Of a DNA stretch of 45,890 nt, positions 8,824-16,990 are shown piece by piece. The notes under the pieces were generated by a model, which was not told the DNA's origin, searched no databases, and was given only the letters and a program-made list of their open reading frames with translations. Each line of letters opens with the position of its first letter. Positions within the stretch are counted from its first letter, which is position 1. Position numbers and translations under genes: made by a program. The stretch comes from Actinomycetes bacterium. GTDB taxonomy: Bacteria > Actinomycetota > Coriobacteriia > Coriobacteriales > UBA8131. The DNA is taken from contig WRGR01000034.1 in NCBI GenBank assembly GCA_009787085.1, forward strand, positions 1 to 45,890. Reading direction: 5' to 3'.

Positions 8824-9345
8824 ATGCGTCCACAACCATCGAGAAAGCTTGACAAACGAATTACTAGGGTTTGGAGGCTCTCAGCCTTCATCAACATCGC
8901 AATCTGGGCGATTATCTTGTTTGTGTTGATCGGCGTTATGGCGGCAATTCTGGCTATGCCTGACACTGGGCTTAAAATGGCGGAGGTATCGCAGATAACG
9001 CTGACGGTTGCAGCTTTCTCGGTCGCTGTGGTGGCCTTGCTGCTCTTAGTCTTCGTGGTAATTGTCCCGAAGATCCGCTGGATCCAATGGAGTTTTGACA
9101 TCTACGAGGAGGAAATTGACATCCACAAAGGCATCTTCTGGCGCAAGCGCATCATCATCCCGCTGATCAGGGTGCAAAATGTCGATACTCGACAAGGGCC
9201 GCTGCTGAGAATGTGCGGCTTGGCCTCTTTCACAGTGGCCACCGCTGCCGGTGAGCATGAGATACCTGGCTTGGAGACTTCCGAGGCAGATGCCCTGCGA
9301 GACCGGGTGGCCATACTGGCACGCATCGCCCAGGAAGACATCTGA
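8824..9345 (+). CDS. PH domain (bPH_2) membrane protein, YdbS-like
   Basis: The 173-residue protein has two membrane helices near residues 20-42 and 57-82, followed by a bacterial PH-like domain (DUF304/bPH_2) with the phrase IHKGIFWRKRIIIPLIRVQNVDTRQGPL. This layout and its pairing with a long PH-domain protein match Bacillus ydbS-ydbT, genes linked to resistance against membrane-active antimicrobial peptides. AGGAGAAGAGG lies just before the ATG. It is separated from the next gene by one base, indicating an operon. A role in envelope defence here is inferred from family and layout only. Confidence 0.85.
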   Translation: MRPQPSRKLDKRITRVWRLSAFINIAIWAIILFVLIGVMAAILAMPDTGLKMAEVSQITLTVAAFSVAVVALLLLVFVVIVPKIRWIQWSFDIYEEEIDIHKGIFWRKRIIIPLIRVQNVDTRQGPLLRMCGLASFTVATAAGEHEIPGLETSEADALRDRVAILARIAQEDI

Positions 9346-9346
9346 C

Positions 9347-11245
9347 ATGGCCGCCGCAGACATTACCCCGACCCTCACCGTCAGCGGCGGCATTGCCCCT
9401 GGGAAGCACCGCATCCATCCAGCCTATGTGGTGATGAATGCGCTGGGAGCGATAGTCGCCCTGGTGATCTTCGCAATCTATGGTGGTGCCAGCCAGCTGG
9501 CTGCGTTGGCCTTCGACCCAGACCGGCCGCTGTGGCTGCTCCCCTTGATACTGGTGGCCTTTGTGGTGTTGCTTGGTGTAATTGTTGGCTTCTCGGTGTT
9601 TTACTACCGTCGCTTCACTTGGGAGATCACCGAAACCGGCATCGGCATCAACAGCGGTGTGGTGTTCCGTAAACAAGTACACATACCGTTTCAGCGGGTG
9701 CAATCCGTTGATTTCAACGCCAAGATATTGGAGCGGATCCTAGGTATCTGCACCTTGAAGATCGAGACCGCCGGCGGCGCGGCTAACAAAGCCGTGCGTA
9801 TTCCGGCCTTGAAGCTCAATGAGGCCGAAGCCCTGCGGGCGGAGGTCTTTAACCTCAAGCGCATCTTCGACGGCGAGCAGCAGCTGCGCGTTGAGGCGGA
9901 GATCCGTGCTCGGCGCAACGCGCAGCTCGGCATTGACAGCGGGGGAGAAGAAGCAGATCCGGCACCTGTCCAGCCGCGCTTCGACCCCCAGACCGGCCAG
10001 CCATTGGCTGCTGCTGGCCGACGTGGCCAAGAAAGTACAGCAACTCAGCTGGTAGGCGGCATAGGTGAGCTATCAGCCGGTGTTCGCGGTATCTTTGCTG
10101 AACAATACGAGGAAGACGCACCAGTGGAGTATGAGTACGGGCTGAAGGCCAGCGAGCTTAGCTTGGCTGCACTCTCCAATGACTCGGTGTTATTGGGCGC
10201 TGCTCTGAGCCTCGGCGGCTTTTTGACCTTCATTAGCCCGATTCTGAACTTGATCTTTGCTGAGGGGTATCCGGACGGTTGGCGGGTAATCCAAGTGCTG
10301 CCCGTGCCCCTGCTGGTGTTTTTAGGCATCATGATTGCCGTGCTGATATTTGTGTTCGGGGCTGTGGGTATGGCAGTTTCCTACGGCGGCTTCAAGGCAC
10401 GGCGACGCGGTGGCCGTATTGAGGTGGAGCACGGTTTGCTGCAGCGCAGCTATCGTGGGGTTGGTATTCCCAGGGTGCAGACCGTGGTAGTCAGCCAAGG
10501 GTTTTTCCGCAGGATATTTGGTTATGCCGAGCTGACCTTGCAGACCATTGATACTGCCGATGCCGCTCAGAACCAAAACAACGCCAAGAACATGGCAACC
10601 CGTGGCCTGATGCTGCATCCTTTCATCAAGCTGAACCGAGTCGAGGCGCTCCTGGCAGGCCTCTTGCCGGAATTCAACGGTCGACCGCAGAGCAGCGACT
10701 ATCAAAAGCTGCCGCCAGTGGCGCTACGGCGTGTGATCAGCCGCCGGGCGGTGCTGGCGATGATCGTCCCTTTGTTGGTGCTGGTGGCTTTGGGATTGGT
10801 GGTATTCCAGGTAGATATTGGGGACACGCTGGTGGAAGGGCTGCTGACGACAGTTTTTGGGGTCTGTCTGGCCTTGTTTGTAATTGCCTTGGCAGTGGCT
10901 TTGGTGGGAGCTGTGCTTTGGTACCGCAATGGCCGCTACGCTTGGAATCAGGATTTTCTGGTCACCCGTCAAGGCGGCTGGGGCATTAAGACGCTGTTCA
11001 TCCCGCGCCAGAAAATCCAATGGGGGGAATACAAGCAGACTCCATTTCAGCGAATGTCCAAGGTGGCAACGATAATGGCGGCCACTGCAGCAGGTCTTGG
11101 GGGTACACAGAACTTCCTGAAGGATGTACCCCGTGACACGGCCGATGCCTACCGGGACTGGCTGAAGCCACGCAACATACCGTCTGGGGAACAAATAGAA
11201 GCAGCCATGAATGCCGTCCCGACCCGCCTGGCAGATATGGGCTAA
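9347..11245 (+). CDS. Triple PH domain (bPH_2) membrane protein, YdbT-like
   Basis: The 632-residue partner of the preceding gene contains three PH-like domains, each after a pair of hydrophobic segments. Marks are GINSGVVFRKQVHIPFQRVQ (residues ~95-115), VEHGLLQRSYRGVGIPRVQT (~360-380) and VTRQGGWGIKTLFIPRQKIQ (~535-555). A linker around residues 190-265 is low in complexity. The same architecture is known for YdbT, the larger subunit of a membrane complex with YdbS. ATG 9347 starts one base after the ydbS-like stop; an overlapping reading from 9251 is not needed. A hairpin without a U-run follows at 11315. Confidence 0.85.
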   Translation: MAAADITPTLTVSGGIAPGKHRIHPAYVVMNALGAIVALVIFAIYGGASQLAALAFDPDRPLWLLPLILVAFVVLLGVIVGFSVFYYRRFTWEITETGIGINSGVVFRKQVHIPFQRVQSVDFNAKILERILGICTLKIETAGGAANKAVRIPALKLNEAEALRAEVFNLKRIFDGEQQLRVEAEIRARRNAQLGIDSGGEEADPAPVQPRFDPQTGQPLAAAGRRGQESTATQLVGGIGELSAGVRGIFAEQYEEDAPVEYEYGLKASELSLAALSNDSVLLGAALSLGGFLTFISPILNLIFAEGYPDGWRVIQVLPVPLLVFLGIMIAVLIFVFGAVGMAVSYGGFKARRRGGRIEVEHGLLQRSYRGVGIPRVQTVVVSQGFFRRIFGYAELTLQTIDTADAAQNQNNAKNMATRGLMLHPFIKLNRVEALLAGLLPEFNGRPQSSDYQKLPPVALRRVISRRAVLAMIVPLLVLVALGLVVFQVDIGDTLVEGLLTTVFGVCLALFVIALAVALVGAVLWYRNGRYAWNQDFLVTRQGGWGIKTLFIPRQKIQWGEYKQTPFQRMSKVATIMAATAAGLGGTQNFLKDVPRDTADAYRDWLKPRNIPSGEQIEAAMNAVPTRLADMG

Positions 11246-11314
11246 GGTCAATGTAGTTCTCAATAATCCGCGAGAACGAGCAATAGCCTGTGCGAGTGAA
11301 TGGGGCAACGAATG

Positions 11315-11340
11315 AGGCCCCGGCTTTTCAGCCGGGGCCT
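11315..11340. terminator. Strong GC hairpin after the ydbT-like gene
   Basis: An 11-bp perfect stem (11315-11325 pairing with 11330-11340) encloses a TTTC loop. No U-run follows on either strand, so it is a terminator of the U-less type at best, or an RNA-stabilising hairpin. It lies 70 bases after the ydbT-like stop. Confidence 0.55.
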
Positions 11341-11373
11341 AGGGGTGCCGTCAGCCCATGAGCAGTTGGAGTG

Positions 11374-11412
11374 TCGATCATCTTCGGGGAGGAGGGGGAG
11401 GGAGATGATCGA
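11374..11412 (+). other. Purine-rich stem-loop ahead of a 56-codon ORF
   Basis: TCGATCATCT (11374-11383) pairs perfectly with AGATGATCGA (11403-11412). The 19-base loop is almost all G and A and contains two Shine-Dalgarno-like GGAGG/GGGAGG tracts. Just downstream is a further GGAGGAGGG and an ATG. This could be a translational control element or a ribosome-site decoy; that is inference. Confidence 0.4.
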
Positions 11413-11426
11413 GAAGGAGGAGGGTC

Positions 11427-11597
11427 ATGATCGGACTGACAGGTATATCCTACATCTCTACACATTTTGAATCAAGGGCCGCTCATCCGGATGAAAGGTA
11501 TATTTTCGATAATCGTGTTGAAATGGGCAAAAATCTGAAAACATTTGCAAGCCCACACGCATTTTCACGAGGAAGACAAAACGTCTTCTGCGGTTGA
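11427..11597 (+). CDS. 56-codon ORF with a very strong ribosome site (uncertain)
   Basis: AAGGAGGAGGG ends three bases before the ATG. The 56-residue product begins MIGLTGISYISTHFESRAAH and is rich in charged and aromatic residues; it has no signal peptide or membrane helix, and I do not recognise it. The region is poorer in GC than the neighbouring genes. The 3' end runs up to, but not into, the convergent tRNA gene. A small regulatory peptide is possible; so is a chance ORF with a fortuitous ribosome site. Confidence 0.3.
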   Translation: MIGLTGISYISTHFESRAAHPDERYIFDNRVEMGKNLKTFASPHAFSRGRQNVFCG

Positions 11598-11608
11598 GGC
11601 GGAAGAGC

Positions 11609-11685
11609 TGGTGGGCCCGACTGGATTCGAACCAGTGACCTCACGGTTATCAGCCGTGCGCTCTAACCAACTGAGCTACGGGCCC
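11609..11685 (-). tRNA. tRNA-Ile (GAU), CCA encoded
   Basis: Read on the minus strand, the gene starts GGGCCCGTAGCTCAG and folds into a full cloverleaf: a 7-bp acceptor stem GGGCCCG/CGGGCCC, a D arm AGTTGGTTA, a 5-bp anticodon stem CACGG/CCGTG with loop CTGATAA (anticodon GAU), a 5-base variable loop and T arm ACTGG/CCAGT with TTCGAAT. The discriminator A is followed by an encoded CCA (11611-11609). It stands alone, with no rRNA or other tRNA nearby. Confidence 0.97.
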
Positions 11686-11732
11686 CGCACCCGCCTTCAG
11701 AGCCTAACGTCTCTGAAAACATACCCAAACAG

Positions 11733-11759
11733 GGTATACCAGATATCCCTTCCGGTCAA
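11733..11759 (-). promoter_or_regulatory. Candidate promoter for tRNA-Ile
   Basis: On the minus strand TTGACC (11759-11754) and TATACC (11738-11733) are separated by 15 bases and preceded by TGG as an extended -10. Transcription would begin about 40 bases before the tRNA. The short spacer lowers confidence. Confidence 0.4.
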
Positions 11760-11855
11760 CAATCAATAAGAGATTACAAGAGATAATGGCTTGACGCTCC
11801 TAATGACCAGCAAAAAATGGTATCCTAGTTCAAGCCAGAGGGTTAACAGACGTCT

Positions 11856-11890
11856 GATTGCAGCGGAAAAGCCCGATTGCAACGGAAAAG
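11856..11890 (+). repeat. Tandem 16-bp repeat ending at the lipoprotein ribosome site
   Basis: GATTGCAGCGGAAAAG (11856-11871) recurs as GATTGCAACGGAAAAG (11875-11890) with one mismatch and a period of 19. The second copy runs into the GGAGG ribosome site of the lipoprotein gene. Confidence 0.75.
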
Positions 11891-11899
11891 GAGGATAGA

Positions 11900-12673
11900 A
11901 TGCGAAAGTTAGCATTACTGCTGGTTAGCTTGGTTCTTGTGGGTAGCTTGGTAGCTTGTAGCACGAACCAGGGGTCAAGTAGCACAAACGATAACGCAGC
12001 TACAGGAAGTAACAATACGGAAACGGATGCTGCCAACGGTGCCAATAACGGTCAACCGGATGCGCCTCAGTACAAGCCCATCGAGGTGATCTGCAGCGGT
12101 TGGACTGCCATAGGCAACTTGGTGCAGGGCGACTCGCGGGTCGAGCTGTTGTTGGCCGTGGAGTACAAAAACCCCAATAATGTTCCGCTTTACAACAACA
12201 CCCTGACGGCTGAGATCCAGAATGCCAATGGCGCCGTAATCGGTACCCAGTACTTCACGGTGGCGGCAATTGAGGCCAATACTACCAGAGGTGACTGCAT
12301 CGGCATTTGGCTCAATGAGCAGCCATCGACAATCACGGTGACGGCGATGCCCTTTGACCAAGCGATGCTGAACAATACCGGTGGCGGCCAAAACTACAAC
12401 AGCCAGATAGTGGTTGATGGCGACTACGATGATAGGGCCAACCCAGTGGCGATCATCGGCACGGTTACCAACAACACCGGTCAGACGCTGAACAATGTCT
12501 CGGTTATTGCGGTCTATAAGGATGCGAAAGGCGATGTAATCGGCGGCTGCTTCAGCCCAACGGTCATCGAAACGCTTCCCAGCGGCACGCCAACGTCCTT
12601 TAGCCTTCTGGTTGGTCAGAACAACGCTCCACCGAGATTTGCCAGTTTCGATTTGTTCGCTAAACTCAGCTAA
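11900..12673 (+). CDS. Secreted lipoprotein with FxLYD-like domains
   Basis: The 257-residue protein starts MRKLALLLVSLVLVGSLVAC, a typical lipoprotein signal peptide with the lipobox Cys at residue 20. A Ser/Asn/Thr-rich linker of ~40 residues follows. Two similar beta-rich halves come next: VELLLAVEYKNPNNVPLYNN and later VAIIGTVTNNTGQTLNNVSV, each with the pattern of a domain that contrasts conserved and changed transport of polar turns (FxLYD-like). Ligand and role are unknown. AAAAGGAGG lies just before ATG 11900, so the longer reading from 11858 is rejected. The gene stands alone between tRNA-Ile and typA. Confidence 0.8.
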   Translation: MRKLALLLVSLVLVGSLVACSTNQGSSSTNDNAATGSNNTETDAANGANNGQPDAPQYKPIEVICSGWTAIGNLVQGDSRVELLLAVEYKNPNNVPLYNNTLTAEIQNANGAVIGTQYFTVAAIEANTTRGDCIGIWLNEQPSTITVTAMPFDQAMLNNTGGGQNYNSQIVVDGDYDDRANPVAIIGTVTNNTGQTLNNVSVIAVYKDAKGDVIGGCFSPTVIETLPSGTPTSFSLLVGQNNAPPRFASFDLFAKLS

Positions 12674-12700
12674 GAAGTGCCCGGTTATGGCGCAACATGG

Positions 12701-12717
12701 TTGATGGTGCTTCCCTA
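12701..12717 (+). repeat. Dispersed repeat arm upstream of typA
   Basis: TTGATGGTGCTTCCCTA matches the terminal repeat TTGATCGGTGCTTCCCTA at 35179-35196 except for one missing C. A second, inverted copy lies at the typA stop (14579). Confidence 0.6.
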
Positions 12718-12770
12718 AACAGGCATCTGCCGCCCGAACGCGGTGTGCAGATGCCTGTACAACGGAATAA

Positions 12771-14582
12771 ATGATACAAGAACTGATTCGCAACATAGCC
12801 ATTATCGCCCATGTTGATCACGGCAAAACCACCCTCGTTGACCGTCTGCTGTTTGCCACCCATGTTTTCCGTGATAATCAGCAAGTGGCTGAGCGGGTTT
12901 TGGATTCCAACGATCAGGAGCGCGAGCGCGGTATCACCATCTTGGCCAAGAATATTGCCATCGGCTATCGTGGTGTGAAGATTAACGTTATCGACACCCC
13001 CGGCCATGCCGACTTCGGAGGCGAAGTAGAGCGGGTTTTGAAGATGGCTGACGGGGCGCTGCTGATTGTTGATGCTTTTGAGGGTACCATGCCGCAGACA
13101 CGTTTTGTGCTGCGGCATGCCCTGCGTTTGGGGCTTAAGCCAGTGGTGGTGGTGAATAAGATCGACCGGCCAGGCGCCCGCCCCCACCAAGTTCTTGACG
13201 AGGTCTTTGACTTGATGTTGGAGCTCGGTGCTACTGACAGGCAGCTGGATTTTCCGATAGTCTACACTTCAGCGGTCAACGGCTATGCCCGCTACGAACC
13301 CGACGACGAGAACTTCGACATGCTGCCGTTGTTGGACACCATTTTGGAGAAAGTGCCAGCGCCGGAGGTGGATCCGAAGGGGCCTTTGGCACTGCAGATT
13401 TGCACCATTGACCACTCCGAGTACCTCGGCCGCATCGGTATCGGCCGCATCTACTCCGGGTCGCTGTCCCGGGGCGACTCTGTGCTGGTTATCAAAAACT
13501 CCGGCAGTCGCTATCAGGCTCAGATCAAGCAGCTCTTCGTCTTCGAGGACCTTGGGCGTACTGAGGCTGAACGCAGTGAGGCAGGCGATATCGTTGCCGT
13601 AGTCGGAGTGGACGATGCCGATGTCGGCGACATGATCACCTGCCGCGAGCAGCCGGTGAAGCTGGAGCCGATCGAGGTAGAAGAGCCAACCATGGCGGTG
13701 GTCTTCTCCGCATCTACCAGCCCACTGCTGGGGCGGGAAGGCACGATTGTCGGATCCCGCCAACTGTCCGAGCGGCTTGACCGGGAGGCCGAGAGCAACA
13801 TCAGCATGCGCATCAGCCAACTGCCGCATGGCGCTGGCACAGAGGTGGCCGGTCGCGGTGTGCTACACCTCTCAGTGCTGATGGAGACGATGCGCCGAGA
13901 AGGCTTTGAGTTCGAGGTCGGTCGGCCACGGGTGCTTTACCGTACCGACGAGTCCGGGCGGCGCACCGAGCCGATGGAAGAGGCCACAGTGGACGTGCCG
14001 AATGGGTATGTCGGCAAGGTCATCGAAGCCTTCGGGTCGGCTGGTGGCGAGATGCTCGACCTGTTGCAGCGGGAGTCCCACAGCCACTTGGCGTTTCGCA
14101 TCCCAACGCGGGGGACGATGGGGCTGCGCACCCGAATCATGAACGCCACCCGCGGCGAGGCTATTTTGTTTCACCGCTTCTCCGATTATGGCCCCTTCCA
14201 AGGGGAGCTGCCGCACCGTAAAAACGGCTGCATGATTGCCATGAGCAACGAGAAAAGCGCCGCCTACGCCCTAGACACCCTGCAAACCAGAGGCACCTTG
14301 TTCGTCGGTGCCGGGGAAGAATGCTACGAGGGCATGATCGTCGGTGAGAACGCCCGCGAGGGCGACATGGTGGTGAACGTGGCCCGCGCCAAGCACCTCA
14401 CCAATATGCGCTCATCCTCTGCGGACAAGGGCATCCAACTGACGCCGCCGGTCACCTTCACCCTAGAAGAGGCGTTAGAGTACATCGAAGACGACGAGCT
14501 GGTAGAAGTGACCCCGCAAAGCATTCGCCTACGCAAGCGTATCCTATCGGCCACCGACCGCAAAAAGGCCGGGAAAAGCTAG
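12771..14582 (+). CDS. typA: Ribosome-associated GTPase TypA/BipA
   Basis: TypA/BipA is an EF-G-like GTPase that binds the ribosome and helps 50S assembly, especially under stress or in the cold. The 603 residues are of usual length. Visible GTPase motifs are AHVDHGKTTLVDRLL (P loop), DQERERGITI (switch I), DTPGHADFGGEVERVL (switch II) and VVNKIDRPGARP (NKxD). Domain II, the EF-G-like domains III and V and the BipA-specific C-terminus (RGTLFVGAGEECYEGMIVGE; ITLxLEEAxEYI-type region) follow. The ATG at 12771 has only a weak ribosome site. Repeat arms of opposite orientation flank the gene, the 3' one containing its stop codon. Confidence 0.97.
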   Translation: MIQELIRNIAIIAHVDHGKTTLVDRLLFATHVFRDNQQVAERVLDSNDQERERGITILAKNIAIGYRGVKINVIDTPGHADFGGEVERVLKMADGALLIVDAFEGTMPQTRFVLRHALRLGLKPVVVVNKIDRPGARPHQVLDEVFDLMLELGATDRQLDFPIVYTSAVNGYARYEPDDENFDMLPLLDTILEKVPAPEVDPKGPLALQICTIDHSEYLGRIGIGRIYSGSLSRGDSVLVIKNSGSRYQAQIKQLFVFEDLGRTEAERSEAGDIVAVVGVDDADVGDMITCREQPVKLEPIEVEEPTMAVVFSASTSPLLGREGTIVGSRQLSERLDREAESNISMRISQLPHGAGTEVAGRGVLHLSVLMETMRREGFEFEVGRPRVLYRTDESGRRTEPMEEATVDVPNGYVGKVIEAFGSAGGEMLDLLQRESHSHLAFRIPTRGTMGLRTRIMNATRGEAILFHRFSDYGPFQGELPHRKNGCMIAMSNEKSAAYALDTLQTRGTLFVGAGEECYEGMIVGENAREGDMVVNVARAKHLTNMRSSSADKGIQLTPPVTFTLEEALEYIEDDELVEVTPQSIRLRKRILSATDRKKAGKS

Positions 14583-14593
14583 GAAAGCACCGA
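14579..14593 (-). repeat. Dispersed repeat arm at the typA stop
   Basis: CTAGGAAAGCACCGA matches the left terminal repeat at 35058 (CTAGGGAAGCACCGA) with one mismatch. The TAG stop of typA (14580-14582) lies within it. Confidence 0.6.
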
Positions 14594-14614
14594 CCGATAC
14601 TTGTTGTGTGCTGT

Positions 14615-14650
14615 TAGCATCTGCTGCTAAATGCTATGTTGGTTTTTTTG
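14615..14650 (+). terminator. Possible typA terminator
   Basis: A 6-bp stem TAGCAT (14615-14620)/ATGCTA (14631-14636) is followed, five bases later, by GGTTTTTTT. The stem is weak, so this is a tentative intrinsic terminator. Confidence 0.4.
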
Positions 14651-14770
14651 AGGTGGAGGAAGCTCAGTCAACGGTTTGTTCAGCCAAACGGTTGTTTGTA
14701 AAAAATATTCAATGGTACTGATTCGATCCACCGGGCAAAGGATTAACAAAGTAGTTGGTTTGCAGCTCTT

Positions 14771-16204
14771 TCAGAGCACGACACGCACTGTGGTCCCGAC
14801 CCCGGGCTGGCTTTCTACTCGGACGCTGCCATTGTGGAAGTTGACTATGTGTTTGACTATCGACAGGCCAAGGCCGGTGCCGCCCCGTTGCTTGGAGCGC
14901 GAGGGATCAACCCGGTAGAAGCGCTCGAATATCCGGTCTAGATGCCTAGGCTCGATGCCGATGCCAGTGTCGCGCACTGTCATCTGGGTCTGGCCTTGCT
15001 CCGATGAGAGCTGCACCTCGATGCTGCCGCCGGGTCGGTTGTACTTGATGGCGTTGTCGATGAGGTTATAGCAAAGCTCAAACAGCATGTCCCGATCGGC
15101 CAGCAGGGGTTGCGGCCGGGTGGGGAGGTACAAGGTGACCTGCGCCGCCGTTGCCTGTTGTTGTAGGCCATCGGCAGCCTCCTGTATCACTGCGGCTAGG
15201 TCGAACTGGCTGAACTGTCGCGTCCGCTCGGCCTCGTCAAGCTCCGAGAGCCGGATGATGTCGTCGATCAAAGAGATCAGCCGGGAGGACTCATGGCCGA
15301 TCTTCTCCACCATCCCCAGCAGGTCCCCCTCTTTGGCTAAGCCAGTGCTGATCAGCTCAGTATATCCGGAGATTACAGTGAGCGGCGTTTTCAGCTCATG
15401 GGAGACGTTAGCCGAAAACTCCCGGCGCAGCCTCTCTGACTCTGCCCGCTCTGTGATGTCCAACAGCAAGACCAAGGCGCCACGTTCCACCGGGCTGAAG
15501 CGGACTTGGTAAGTGCGGGCAGCTATCTCACAGCCAAGCTCACTGGGTTGGCCGGAAATAGCCAGCCAGACATGCTCCAAGAACTTCAAGTTGCGGTGCG
15601 CCTCAAGAACATTCTTGCCAACTATCTCGCTGCTTGTTTCAAGTATCCGTTGGGCACTGTAGTTGATTGCCCGTACTCGCTGTTCCCCATCGATTAGCAG
15701 CAGCCCCTCGTTCATGCCTTCGGTCAGGATGGCCAGCAGGGCTTGGTCTTTTTGGGCTTGGGCTATCTGGGTTGCCATCTGGGTCATCTGGGCTTGGGTG
15801 CACTGTACCCAAGGCAGCAGCTCGTCGTAGATTTCGATGGCCTGGCTTTTTGGGCTTCGGCTCTCACTGCCCAGGTTGGCGGCAGTGCCTGTGGCTTGCC
15901 GCTGCCGTCTGTCGGTGCCGCTCATCATCCCGGGGGTTTTGGCGGCAGCCATCGTGCTCAAGTCATCGACTACCGCTGCCAGCGGCTTGACTATTGTCTG
16001 CGTCAGCCGCCCGGCCAGCCACCAACAAAACGGCAGTGCCAGCAAAGCTGTTGTGGTTGAAGCCAAAAGCAGGGGCAGCCAAAGCCCCCCGCCCTCTGCC
16101 AAGCTGTTGGCGCCTATCCAGAAAGCTAGGGATACCAGTCCAAAGGCCAGCACTAAGACGACAAGGGCTGTCAGCAGCAAATCCCGATAGATACGCTTGC
16201 GCAC
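14771..16204 (-). CDS. phoR: Phosphate-responsive sensor histidine kinase PhoR
   Basis: PhoR phosphorylates PhoB when phosphate is short. The 477-residue protein has two membrane helices (residues ~8-30 and ~42-62), a linker, a PAS domain around NEGLLLIDGEQRVRAINYSA, the dimerisation/phosphoacceptor segment FSANVSHELKTPLTVISGY (His) and an ATPase domain with the N box LCYNLIDNAIKYNRP, the VRDTGIGI box and the GGTGLGLSIVKHIV box. It starts with GTG at 16204, inside a 13-bp tandem repeat that fills the phoB-phoR gap; no clear ribosome site is visible there. It is the last gene of the pst-pho series, so it likely shares its transcript. Confidence 0.92.
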   Translation of the reverse strand: MRKRIYRDLLLTALVVLVLAFGLVSLAFWIGANSLAEGGGLWLPLLLASTTTALLALPFCWWLAGRLTQTIVKPLAAVVDDLSTMAAAKTPGMMSGTDRRQRQATGTAANLGSESRSPKSQAIEIYDELLPWVQCTQAQMTQMATQIAQAQKDQALLAILTEGMNEGLLLIDGEQRVRAINYSAQRILETSSEIVGKNVLEAHRNLKFLEHVWLAISGQPSELGCEIAARTYQVRFSPVERGALVLLLDITERAESERLRREFSANVSHELKTPLTVISGYTELISTGLAKEGDLLGMVEKIGHESSRLISLIDDIIRLSELDEAERTRQFSQFDLAAVIQEAADGLQQQATAAQVTLYLPTRPQPLLADRDMLFELCYNLIDNAIKYNRPGGSIEVQLSSEQGQTQMTVRDTGIGIEPRHLDRIFERFYRVDPSRSKQRGGTGLGLSIVKHIVNFHNGSVRVESQPGVGTTVRVVL

Positions 16205-16289
16205 CCTAGTTACGCACCTTAGTCACGCATTTCGGTCAGGCACATCAATCGCACACCTCGGTCGCCCACTTCGATCACGCATCTTAGTC
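16199..16289. repeat. 7 x 13-bp tandem repeat at the phoB-phoR junction
   Basis: Seven adjoining imperfect 13-base units start at 16199, 16212, 16225, 16238, 16251, 16264 and 16277. On the plus strand examples are ACGCACCTTAGTC and ACGCATCTTAGTC. The array contains the phoB stop at one end and the phoR GTG start at the other. Thirteen is not a multiple of 3, and several units hold ATG/GTG and stop codons on the minus strand. Confidence 0.88.
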
Positions 16290-16970
16290 GCCCGCTTTGT
16301 AGCCCACGCCGCGCACGGTCTTGATGATGCTGCTGGTTCCAGATACAACCGAGTCCAGCTTTTGCCGCAAGGTCTTGACATGCATATCTACTGTTCGGCT
16401 TTCGCCTGCAAAGTCAGTGTCCCAAACTTTGGACATTATCCGATAACGGCTGAGCACTGTGCCTTGGTTCTCCATCAACAACTGCAGCAGCTCGAATTCC
16501 TTGAAAGTCAAATTGATTGTTTCGCCATCAACTGTTACAAGGTGCCTTCCCGGATCCAAGACTACTGAGCCGATGGCCAGCTTCGGGCTTAAGCCCGGCA
16601 TAGATGTGCATTGCCGCAGCCGCGCTTTGACCCGGGACACCAGCTCCAGTACGGAAAAGGGCTTACTGATGTAGTCATCAGCACCCATGTCCAAACCGCT
16701 GACGCGGTCGTACTCGCTGGACTTGGCAGTCAGCATGATCACTGGCAGTGACCGGCTACGGCCAGAGGACTTCAGGCGTCTGAGTATCGACAGGCCGTCC
16801 TCGCCTGGGAGCATGATGTCCAGTATCGCTAAATCCGGCAGGGTTTTATCCACCGCCTTCCAAAACTCGCTTGGCTGGCTGAACTCTGAGGTTACGAACT
16901 GCGATTGTAGGGCGTAGACCACCAACTTCCGGATGTCCTCGTCGTCTTCCAGTATGTAGATCCGCTGCAT
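16284..16970 (-). CDS. phoB: Phosphate response regulator PhoB (OmpR family)
   Basis: The 228-residue protein has a receiver domain (acidic pair in YILEDDED, phosphoacceptor Asp in LAILDIMLPGEDG, Thr in VIMLTAKS, Lys in YISKPFS) and a C-terminal winged helix (FKEFELLQLLMENQGTVLSR, TVDMHVKTLRQKLD, TVRGVGYKAGD). It would activate pst genes at Pho boxes when phosphorylated by PhoR. I chose ATG 16970 (MQRIYILEDD) as the typical N-terminus; ATG 16991 overlaps the phoU stop (TGATG) and would add seven residues. The stop lies in the first unit of the 13-bp repeat array. Confidence 0.92.
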   Translation of the reverse strand: MQRIYILEDDEDIRKLVVYALQSQFVTSEFSQPSEFWKAVDKTLPDLAILDIMLPGEDGLSILRRLKSSGRSRSLPVIMLTAKSSEYDRVSGLDMGADDYISKPFSVLELVSRVKARLRQCTSMPGLSPKLAIGSVVLDPGRHLVTVDGETINLTFKEFELLQLLMENQGTVLSRYRIMSKVWDTDFAGESRTVDMHVKTLRQKLDSVVSGTSSIIKTVRGVGYKAGD

Positions 16971-16990
16971 GATCAGTGTACCTGTTGCCA

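Noticed and set aside
9398-9413. CTGGGAAGCACCGCAT as another MITE arm
   Set aside because: It lies inside the ydbT-like coding sequence, codes a sensible stretch, and has no partner; likely chance.
11609-11685. tRNA gene as an integration site
   Set aside because: No integrase gene and no duplicated tRNA 3' end was found nearby.
11545-11769. 74-residue ORF containing VGPTGFEPVTSRLSAVRSNQ
   Set aside because: It is the antisense of the tRNA-Ile gene; this translated phrase is a well-known artefact of tRNA genes.
11791-11826. TTGACG and TATCCT as promoter of the lipoprotein
   Set aside because: The spacer is 24 bases, too long for a normal sigma-70 promoter.
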